The notes beneath the pieces are model-generated. The model was not told the DNA's origin. It ran no database searches and was given only the letters and a program-made list of their open reading frames with translations. Made by a program: the position numbers and the translations under genes. Below, one piece after another: positions 1 to 5,677 of a stretch of DNA of 10,739 nt (position 1 is its first letter; each line of letters starts with the position of its first letter). Source of the stretch: Flavobacteriaceae bacterium (GTDB lineage: Bacteria; Bacteroidota; Bacteroidia; Flavobacteriales; Flavobacteriaceae); assembly GCA_016649785.1 (NCBI GenBank), contig JAENXB010000084.1:1-10739 (forward strand), given 5' to 3'.

Positions 1-96
1 AATAACCATATTCAAAACGAGCGCTGCGACGCACTTGCCGTTGCCGCTTCCAAACAACCCAGATTATTGATAGATAAGGGATTTGAACAGGAGTAA
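1..96 (+). CDS. rnhA: Ribonuclease HI, C-terminal end (5' part outside the window)
   Basis: The first 96 bases read in frame 1 as 31 residues followed by TAA. They contain NERCDALAVAA, which matches the C-terminal active-site segment of RNase HI (E. coli NERCDELARAA); the Asp at fragment residue 10 corresponds to catalytic Asp134 of the E. coli enzyme. The tail ending in KGFEQE also fits the RNase HI C-terminus. RNase HI cuts the RNA strand of RNA-DNA hybrids in the cytoplasm, removing R-loops and primers. The other catalytic acidic residues lie upstream of the window, so intactness cannot be judged. I see no clear terminator between its stop and the next gene. Confidence 0.8.
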   Translation, partial: NNHIQNERCDALAVAASKQPRLLIDKGFEQE

Positions 97-157
97 AAAC
101 CCCAATTTGGAAGCAGCTAAAAATTCAAAATTGTCCAATTCCTCGAAAAACAAAACG

Positions 158-165
158 TATCTTTG
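158..165 (+). promoter_or_regulatory. -7 promoter element of the PfkB-family kinase gene
   Basis: TATCTTTG matches the Bacteroidetes -7 consensus TAnnTTTG exactly and lies 23 nt before the ATG at 189, giving a predicted short leader of about 15-18 nt. No TTG occurs at the expected 17-19 nt upstream, so the -33 element is weak or absent. Confidence 0.5.
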
Positions 166-188
166 CACAAAATTTTTCAACTTAAATT

Positions 189-1127
189 ATGAGCAAATTA
201 TTGATAGTAGGTACTGTAGCCTTCGATGCAATTGAAACCCCTTTTGGTAAAACCGATAAAATCCTGGGAGGTGCCGCCACTTATATCGGCTTATCTTCTT
301 CACAATTCAATATTGACAATGCCATAGTTTCGGTTGTTGGAGATGATTTTCCGGATGAACACCTTTCTTTACTGACCAAAAAAGGCATTAATATTGAAGG
401 AATAGAAATTGTAAAAGGAGGAAAAACCTTCTTTTGGAGTGGGAAGTACCATAACGATCTAAATTCACGGGACACACTGGAAACCCAATTAAATGTTTTG
501 GCAGATTTTAATCCTGTAGTCCCTAAGGATTATCTGGATGCGGATATTGTGATGTTGGGCAACCTTCATCCTTTGGTACAATTAAGCGTACTTGAACAAA
601 TAAAAAAGCCAAAATTGACGGTACTGGATACTATGAATTTTTGGATGGACAATGCACTGGATGATCTTTTAAAGGTGATCGCAAAAGTGGATGTTATTAC
701 CATTAATGATGAAGAAGCACGCCAGCTTACCGGGGAACATTCTTTGTTAAAATCTGCGAGAAAAATTGCAAAGATGGGACCCAAATATGTAGTGATCAAA
801 AAAGGAGAACATGGGGCGCTTTTGTTCCACAAAGATCAAATCTTCTTTGCTCCCGCGCTTCCTCTGGAAGAAGTTTTTGACCCTACCGGAGCAGGAGACA
901 CCTTTGCAGGAGGATTTACCGGTTATTTGACCCAAAACCAGGATATTTCTTTTGAAAATATGAAAAACGCGGTAATCTATGGTTCCAATTTAGCCTCCTT
1001 TTGTGTTGAAAAATTTGGGACAGAAAGAATGGAAAACCTGAGTAAAGATGAAATTGATTCCCGATTGCAGGAATTTAAGAGCTTAACCCAATTTGACATA
1101 GAACTAAGGCCTACTAAAGCCCTGTAA
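189..1127 (+). CDS. PfkB-family (ribokinase-like) sugar or nucleoside kinase
   Basis: This 312-residue cytoplasmic protein has the usual length and layout of the PfkB/ribokinase family, which transfers phosphate from ATP to a sugar, nucleoside or related hydroxyl. The N-terminal substrate-site glycine pair is at residues 27-28 (GGAATYIG). An NDEEARQLTG segment at 173-182 matches the central family motif. The PfkB signature DPTGAGDTFAGGF is at 231-243, with the anion-hole glycines and Asp237 as the expected catalytic base. The ATG at 189 is supported by the -7 box just upstream and by the beta-strand sequence SKLLIVGTVAFD directly after it. The gene sits 65 nt before a PurF-like gene on the same strand and is probably cotranscribed with it. 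The substrate cannot be assigned from sequence alone; ribose, adenosine or another ribosyl compound are possible. Confidence 0.88.
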   Translation: MSKLLIVGTVAFDAIETPFGKTDKILGGAATYIGLSSSQFNIDNAIVSVVGDDFPDEHLSLLTKKGINIEGIEIVKGGKTFFWSGKYHNDLNSRDTLETQLNVLADFNPVVPKDYLDADIVMLGNLHPLVQLSVLEQIKKPKLTVLDTMNFWMDNALDDLLKVIAKVDVITINDEEARQLTGEHSLLKSARKIAKMGPKYVVIKKGEHGALLFHKDQIFFAPALPLEEVFDPTGAGDTFAGGFTGYLTQNQDISFENMKNAVIYGSNLASFCVEKFGTERMENLSKDEIDSRLQEFKSLTQFDIELRPTKAL

Positions 1128-1144
1128 TTTCAGGGATTTAGTAG
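1111..1144 (+). terminator. Hairpin overlapping the kinase stop codon; weak terminator or processing site
   Basis: CTACTAAAGCCCTG and CAGGGATTTAGTAG form a 14-position stem with a single G-A mismatch, closing a 6-nt loop that contains the TAA stop of the kinase gene. A run of seven T lies at 1157-1163, but 12 nt separate it from the stem, so this is not a classical intrinsic terminator. It may partly terminate, stabilise the 3' end, or mark an RNA processing point between the two genes. Confidence 0.4.
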
Positions 1145-1179
1145 TTGATTCAAAGATTTTTTTAACCCTATTGAAGCCG

Positions 1180-1184
1180 AAAGG
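1180..1184 (+). promoter_or_regulatory. Possible Shine-Dalgarno site of the PurF-like gene
   Basis: AAAGG lies 8 nt before the ATG at 1193 and can pair with the CCUUU of the 16S rRNA tail. It supports this start codon. Most other genes in the window have no such motif, as is usual in Bacteroidetes. Confidence 0.4.
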
Positions 1185-1192
1185 TAACTATT

Positions 1193-3091
1193 ATGAGTGA
1201 TGCTTTAAAACATGAGTGTGGAATTGCACTTATCCGACTTTTAAAACCATTGGAATTCTACAAAGAAAAATATGGCACTGCATTTTATGGCGTAAATAAA
1301 ATGTACTTGCTCATGGAGAAACAACACAACCGCGGCCAGGATGGTGCCGGGTTTGCCAGCATTAAGTTAGACACGGCGCCGGGAGACAGATATATAAGCC
1401 GTTTACGTTCCAATGCCGCTCAACCTATTCAGGATATTTTCCAACAGATCAATGAGCGCATCAATACGGAAATCGCCGAGAATCCGGAATATGCCCAGGA
1501 TGTGGCGCTTCAAAAAAAGCACATTCCCTATGTGGGAGAATTATTAATGGGCCATGTGCGTTACGGAACATTTGGAAAAAACAGCATTGAAAGTGTGCAC
1601 CCGTTTTTACGGCAAAATAACTGGATGCATCGAAATCTTATTGTAGCCGGGAATTTCAATATGACCAACTCTGTCCAATTGTTCAATAATTTAGTAGAAC
1701 TGGGACAACATCCAAAGGAAAATACAGACACGGTTACAGTAATGGAAAAAATAGGTCATTTCCTGGATGACGAAGTTAGGAAACTCTATAAAAAACTCAA
1801 AAAAGAAGGTTTCTCAAAAGTGTCCGCTTCCCCTGAAATTTGTGAAAGGTTAAAAGTGGCTAAAATTTTGCGGAAATCGGCAAAAGACTGGGATGGCGGC
1901 TATGCTATGGTAGGCATGTTTGGACACGGAGATTCCTTTGTGCTAAGGGATCCCTCCGGAATTCGTCCGGCATATTATTACCATGATGATGAAGTGGTTG
2001 TGGTAGCTTCAGAGCGGCCCGTAATTCAAACCGTTTTTAACGTTCCTTTTGAAAAGGTGCTGGAATTACCACCGGGACATGCTATAATTACCAAGAAAAA
2101 CGGAGAGGTTTCCATTGATGAGATTTTAGAACCCTTAGAGCGCAAAGCCTGTTCTTTTGAACGCATCTATTTTTCACGCGGGAGCGATGCCGAAATATAC
2201 AAAGAACGGAAAATGTTGGGTAGATTATTGATGCCTGAAGTATTAAAATCTATTGGCCACGATACTCTGAACACCGTATTCTCTTATATCCCAAATACTG
2301 CAGAAACTTCATTCTACGGAATGGTGGAAGCCGCCCAGGATGAATTGAATGCACAGAAGAATAGGGCTATTTTGGCTGAAAAAGAAACCTTGACCGATGC
2401 CCGTCTAAAGGAAATTTTGGACCTACGTTTAAGAACGGAAAAAATTGCAATAAAAGATGTTAAACTAAGAACATTTATTACTGAAGACAGCAGCCGGGAC
2501 GATTTGGTGGCCCACGTTTACGATATTACCTACGGAGTGGTAAAACCCGAAGATAACCTTGTAATCATTGACGACAGCATTGTTAGGGGAACTACCCTTA
2601 AAAAGAGTATCATCAAAATGATGGACAGGCTAAATCCGAAACAGTTGTTAGTGGTTTCCTCAGCACCTCAAATACGATATCCCGATTGTTACGGAATTGA
2701 TATGGCTCGTCTGGAAAATTTGATCGCGTTTATGGCTACCCTGGAATTGCTTAAAGAAACCAATCAATATCATATTGTAGAATCTGTTTACTTAAAATGT
2801 AAAGAACAGGTTGATATGGAGGACAATGTGGTTCAAAACTTTGTAAAAGAGATCTACGAACCTTTTACCGACCAGGAAATTTCAGATAAAATAGCCGAAT
2901 TATTGAGTGAACCGGATGTGAAAACCGAGGTAAAAATTATTTACCAAACTGTTGAAAATCTGCATAAAGCCTGCCCTAAAAACTTAGGTGACTGGTACTT
3001 TACAGGAGATTATCCCACTTTTGGAGGAAATAGGGTAGTAAACAAGGCCTTTATCAATTTTTATGAAGGAAATAAAGACAGGGCTTATTAG
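1193..3091 (+). CDS. Divergent amidophosphoribosyltransferase (PurF-like class II amidotransferase with PRTase domain)
   Basis: The 632-residue protein has the two PurF domains in order but is longer than E. coli PurF (about 505). The N-terminal Ntn glutaminase domain has Cys9 as candidate nucleophile in HECGIAL, RGQDGAG at 47-53, GHVRYGT at 120-126 and NTDT at 177-180, the last two matching glutamine-binding regions. The phosphoribosyltransferase domain carries the PRPP loop VIIDDSIVRGTT at 457-468. Canonical PurF transfers glutamine-derived ammonia to PRPP, giving 5-phosphoribosylamine, the first step of purine synthesis. Oddities: about 38 residues separate Cys9 from the RGQD motif; the usual oxyanion-hole HNGN is VAGN at 151-154, so Asn is replaced by Ala; and the usual PDS/PDT segment reads PNTAETS. 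It follows the PfkB kinase gene by 65 nt and is probably in its transcript. It may be a specialised paralogue, so I withhold the symbol purF. Confidence 0.82.
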   Translation: MSDALKHECGIALIRLLKPLEFYKEKYGTAFYGVNKMYLLMEKQHNRGQDGAGFASIKLDTAPGDRYISRLRSNAAQPIQDIFQQINERINTEIAENPEYAQDVALQKKHIPYVGELLMGHVRYGTFGKNSIESVHPFLRQNNWMHRNLIVAGNFNMTNSVQLFNNLVELGQHPKENTDTVTVMEKIGHFLDDEVRKLYKKLKKEGFSKVSASPEICERLKVAKILRKSAKDWDGGYAMVGMFGHGDSFVLRDPSGIRPAYYYHDDEVVVVASERPVIQTVFNVPFEKVLELPPGHAIITKKNGEVSIDEILEPLERKACSFERIYFSRGSDAEIYKERKMLGRLLMPEVLKSIGHDTLNTVFSYIPNTAETSFYGMVEAAQDELNAQKNRAILAEKETLTDARLKEILDLRLRTEKIAIKDVKLRTFITEDSSRDDLVAHVYDITYGVVKPEDNLVIIDDSIVRGTTLKKSIIKMMDRLNPKQLLVVSSAPQIRYPDCYGIDMARLENLIAFMATLELLKETNQYHIVESVYLKCKEQVDMEDNVVQNFVKEIYEPFTDQEISDKIAELLSEPDVKTEVKIIYQTVENLHKACPKNLGDWYFTGDYPTFGGNRVVNKAFINFYEGNKDRAY

Positions 3092-3170
3092 GCAGCTTCG
3101 TACATCTGACATTAATTAATTACAAGATTGTGCATTTCAACTAATTTCTGTGCCCTTCATCTAAAAGTAT

Positions 3171-3200
3171 TTGCGTGATCTTAGTTTTTGTTTATATTAG
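3171..3200 (+). promoter_or_regulatory. Candidate promoter in the convergent intergenic region
   Basis: TTG at 3171-3173 is followed after 19 nt by TATATTAG at 3193-3200, which has five of the six fixed bases of TAnnTTTG. The spacing is right for a Bacteroidetes promoter. No convincing coding region follows, only a short stretch ending in a strong terminator. Confidence 0.35.
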
Positions 3201-3206
3201 CAAAGC

Positions 3207-3277
3207 CATAGCATAAGTAGGTTAAGTTAATGGTAGATTTGGGGCAAAAAAAGGTGGATTCTTATCCGCCTTTTTTT
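3207..3277 (+). ncRNA. Candidate small RNA ending in an intrinsic terminator
   Basis: If the promoter-like element at 3171-3200 is used, transcription would begin near 3207 and stop at the hairpin ending at 3277, giving an RNA of about 70 nt. The 5' part is mostly unstructured, with GTAGGTTAAGTTAATGG near the middle, and the 3' half is the terminator stem. A reading frame from the ATG at 3230 runs through both terminators and antisense into sodA and is not credible. I do not recognise the RNA family. The alternative is that 3092-3277 is simply the 3' untranslated region of the PurF-like gene. The start coordinate is a prediction. Confidence 0.28.
3246..3277. terminator. Intrinsic terminator downstream of the PurF-like gene
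   Basis: AAAAAAAGGTGGAT (3246-3259) pairs with ATCCGCCTTTTTTT (3264-3277) over 14 positions, including one G-T pair, around a 4-nt TCTT loop. The stem ends in T7 on the + strand and also on the - strand, so it could act in both directions. Confidence 0.8.
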
Positions 3278-3291
3278 ATGTTCAATAATGA

Positions 3292-3335
3292 AATAAAAAA
3301 AGCTTGCCCGGTCTCCCGGGCAAGCTTTTTTTATT
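3292..3335. terminator. Bidirectional terminator between the PurF-like gene and sodA
   Basis: A perfect 20-bp stem (arms 3292-3311 and 3316-3335, GC-rich core GCTTGCCCGG) closes a TCTC loop and carries T7 tracts on both strands. On the - strand it starts 17 nt after the sodA stop, so it is the natural sodA terminator as well as a second stop for + strand transcripts. Confidence 0.88.
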
Positions 3336-3351
3336 CTGACATTTTAACCTG

Positions 3352-3963
3352 CTACTCTTTTGCTTTTAAGTATTTAGCAGCTACTTCTTTCCAATCTATC
3401 ACATTAAAAAATGCATTGATGTAATCTGGTCGTCTGTTTTGATAATTAAGGTAATATGCATGTTCCCAGACATCCATGCCCAAAACCGGAGTTCCGCCGC
3501 ATCCTACGCCGGGCATCAATGGATTATCCTGATTTGGTGTAGAACAAATTTCTACTTTTCCATCTTTATGTGCACAAAGCCAGGCCCATCCGGAACCAAA
3601 TTGTCCTGCACCTGCTTTAGAAAACTCATCCTTGAATGCATCAAAAGAACCATAAGCGGCATCTATAGCTTTCGCCAATTCACCTTCAGGTTTTCCTCCT
3701 CCATTTGGGGACATAATTTCCCAATACAAATTGTGGTTATAGTATCCGCCACCATTGTTTCTTACAGCGGTATTAGCTTTGTCTAAATTCTCAAGAATAT
3801 TTTCAATGGTCTTGCCTTCGTTATCTGTTCCGGCAATAGCATCATTTAATTTACTGGTATATCCCGCATGATGCTTATCGTGATGAATTTCCATAGTCCT
3901 TGCATCAATATGTGGTTCTAATGCATCAAAAGCGTATTTTAGTTTTGGTAACTCGAAAGCCAT
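3352..3963 (-). CDS. sodA: Superoxide dismutase, Fe/Mn family, Mn-type signature
   Basis: This 203-residue protein converts superoxide to oxygen and hydrogen peroxide. All four metal ligands of the Fe/Mn family are present: His27 (in IHHDKHHAGY), His77 (NHNLYW), Asp164 and His168 (DVWEHAYYLNYQNRRPDY). The outer-sphere glutamine comes from the C-terminal domain (Gln145 in PNQDNPL) and the position four residues before His77 is Gly73; this Gly/Gln arrangement is that of MnSOD rather than FeSOD, though cambialistic enzymes cannot be excluded. The length is typical and there is no signal peptide, so it should be cytoplasmic. Three cysteines (130, 140, 155) are present, one in the MPGVGCGGTP insertion before the third ligand. 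It is monocistronic, convergent with the PurF-like gene and divergent from tnaA, with its own promoter and terminator. The start ATG directly precedes the conserved N-terminus AFELPKLKYAFDALEP. Confidence 0.97.
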   Translation of the reverse strand: MAFELPKLKYAFDALEPHIDARTMEIHHDKHHAGYTSKLNDAIAGTDNEGKTIENILENLDKANTAVRNNGGGYYNHNLYWEIMSPNGGGKPEGELAKAIDAAYGSFDAFKDEFSKAGAGQFGSGWAWLCAHKDGKVEICSTPNQDNPLMPGVGCGGTPVLGMDVWEHAYYLNYQNRRPDYINAFFNVIDWKEVAAKYLKAKE

Positions 3964-4001
3964 AATCCTGTGTTTTTAGTTTATAATTATTTACTTAAAA
4001 T

Positions 4002-4009
4002 CAAATTTA
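4002..4009 (-). promoter_or_regulatory. -7 promoter element of sodA
   Basis: Read on the - strand, 4009 to 4002 is TAAATTTG, an exact match to TAnnTTTG, 38 nt before the sodA ATG. The expected -33 TTG is not present at 17-19 nt; that stretch is AT-rich. I see no recognisable operator in the rest of 3964-4213. Confidence 0.5.
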
Positions 4010-4154
4010 GTTATAAAGGATTCTATTAAAAATATTTTTATGTTATAAAATACTTAAAGATTAAATTGCCAAAACCTTTTTTAAATAAAAAACCCAACAA
4101 AAAAAGGAAATTCTTGATCAATTCGTCAAAAAACCACCTTGACAAACCTTAAAT

Positions 4155-4162
4155 TAGCTTCG
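4155..4162 (+). promoter_or_regulatory. Possible -7 promoter element of tnaA
   Basis: TAGCTTCG has five of the six fixed bases of TAnnTTTG and lies 51 nt before the tnaA ATG. A TTGACA occurs at 4139-4144, but only 13 nt separate its TTG from the box, shorter than the usual 17-19. The predicted leader of about 45 nt is too short for a tnaC-like Trp-sensing leader peptide, and I see no such small frame. Confidence 0.33.
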
Positions 4163-4213
4163 TGATTTACAATCAATTTTTAATTCTTAATTTAAACTTT
4201 TAGACATATTATT

Positions 4214-5590
4214 ATGAAATTACCATATGCAGAACCTTATAGGATAAAAATGGTTGAACATATTAAACGTTCAACACAAGAACAACGGTTAAAATGGATT
4301 CAAAAAGCAGATTATAATTTGTTTAACCTGACCTCTGACAAAGTTTTTATCGACCTGTTAACAGATTCCGGAACCGGAGCAATGAGCGATCAGCAATGGG
4401 CTGAAATAATGATAGGAGATGAAAGTTATGCCGGCTCTTCCTCTTTTTTAAAATTAAAGGATACAGTTAAAAAGATTACCGGATTTGAATATTTTTTGCC
4501 AACACACCAGGGAAGGGCAGCAGAAAACGTTTTGTTCTCTGTTTTGGTAAAAGAAGGGGACATTGTTCCGGGAAATTCACATTTTGATACCACGAAAGGT
4601 CATATAGAATTCAGAAAAGCAACAGCTGTGGATTGTACAATTGACGAAGCCTTTGACACATCCGTTATCCATCCTTTTAAAGGAAATATCGATTTAAAAA
4701 AATTGGAAACCGTTTTTAAAAGCCATCCAAGAGAAAAAATCCCATTTATTGTTCTCACAATTACCTGCAACAGTGCCGGTGGCCAACCTGTTTCTATGCA
4801 AAACACAAAAGAGGTTTCCGCTTTATGCAAAAAATATCATGTTCCATTATATTTTGATGCGGCCCGTTTTGCTGAAAACGCTTATTTTATAAAAAAGCGC
4901 GAGCCCGGTTATGAAAATAAAACCATAAAGGAAATTGCCAAAGAAGTACTTTCCTATGGCGATGGAATGACAATGAGTGCCAAAAAAGATGGTTTGGTAA
5001 ATATGGGTGGATTTATAGCCTTAAATAATCATGAAGTTTTTAAACAGGCAACAGTTTTCAATATTATGTTTGAAGGTTTTATTACTTATGGCGGAATGAA
5101 TGGTCGTGATATGGGCGCGTTGTCTGTAGGTTTGGACGAAGCAACCGAATTTGATTATTTGGAAAGCAGGGTAGAGCAGGTAGCATATTTGGGCCAGAAA
5201 CTGGTTGAATATGGGGTTCCTGTTCAGCAGCCGTTTGGCGGTCATGCCATATTTTTGGACGCCAATAAATTTGTCCCCAAAATTCCAAGGGAAGAATACA
5301 GGGCACAGGCTTTAGCCATTGAAATTTACATAATCGGCGGAATTCGGGGTGTTGAAATAGGAACAGTTTTAGCAGATCGGGATCCAATAACGCGTGAAAA
5401 CAGGTTTCCGGAACTGGAATTGGTACGCCTTGCAATTCCCCGAAGAACCTATACAAACAATCACATGGATTTTATAGCCGCGGCATTAAAAAATATTTAT
5501 GATACCAGGGAAGAAGCAAAATCCGGTTACATAATTGCGGAGGAAGCTCCAATAATGAGACACTTTACAGCTAAATTTAAAAAAATATAA
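4214..5590 (+). CDS. tnaA: Tryptophanase (tryptophan indole-lyase)
   Basis: This 458-residue protein belongs to the PLP-dependent beta-eliminating lyases; tryptophanase splits L-tryptophan into indole, pyruvate and ammonia in the cytoplasm. Family landmarks: IDLLTDSGTGAM (46-57), GDESYAGS (68-75), PTHQGR (96-101), SAGGQPVS (187-194), DAARFAENAYF (215-225), and SAKKD (255-259) with Lys258 as the Schiff-base lysine. Three positions separate it from tyrosine phenol-lyase: Asp125 (E. coli TnaA Asp137, Thr124 in the phenol-lyase), Ile382 (Ile396 versus Arg381) and His450 (His463 versus Phe448). All three are tryptophanase-like, although the overall sequence resembles both. It is divergent from sodA and 87 nt ahead of the helicase gene. 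No tnaB-like permease is in the window. The correspondence of residues rests on remembered sequences of the two reference enzymes. Confidence 0.88.
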   Translation: MKLPYAEPYRIKMVEHIKRSTQEQRLKWIQKADYNLFNLTSDKVFIDLLTDSGTGAMSDQQWAEIMIGDESYAGSSSFLKLKDTVKKITGFEYFLPTHQGRAAENVLFSVLVKEGDIVPGNSHFDTTKGHIEFRKATAVDCTIDEAFDTSVIHPFKGNIDLKKLETVFKSHPREKIPFIVLTITCNSAGGQPVSMQNTKEVSALCKKYHVPLYFDAARFAENAYFIKKREPGYENKTIKEIAKEVLSYGDGMTMSAKKDGLVNMGGFIALNNHEVFKQATVFNIMFEGFITYGGMNGRDMGALSVGLDEATEFDYLESRVEQVAYLGQKLVEYGVPVQQPFGGHAIFLDANKFVPKIPREEYRAQALAIEIYIIGGIRGVEIGTVLADRDPITRENRFPELELVRLAIPRRTYTNNHMDFIAAALKNIYDTREEAKSGYIIAEEAPIMRHFTAKFKKI

Positions 5591-5677
5591 CCCTCATTAG
5601 TTTACTTTTTTATAACCCTGTTTTTAGCAGAAATTAAAAAGAAGGACAGAAATATTAGAACACTTAAAAAAAACGTA

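Noticed and set aside
3230..3424. 64-residue + strand frame starting at ATG 3230
   Set aside because: It reads through two strong terminator stems and then antisense across the 3' end of sodA; its composition is not protein-like and it has no start signal.
3439..3786. 115-residue + strand frame inside sodA
   Set aside because: It is wholly antisense to the conserved sodA coding sequence and resembles no family I recognise.
4139..4162. E. coli-like -35 TTGACA upstream of tnaA
   Set aside because: The spacing to the only -7-like box is 13 nt, and no TATAAT follows at 17 nt; treated as chance, only the -7 box is listed.
5082..5456. 124-residue - strand frame inside tnaA
   Set aside because: It is antisense to a gene with intact catalytic motifs and has no promoter or recognisable domain.
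4214..5590. Tyrosine phenol-lyase as identity of the PLP lyase
   Set aside because: The Thr124, Arg381 and Phe448 equivalents that define the phenol-lyase are Asp, Ile and His here.
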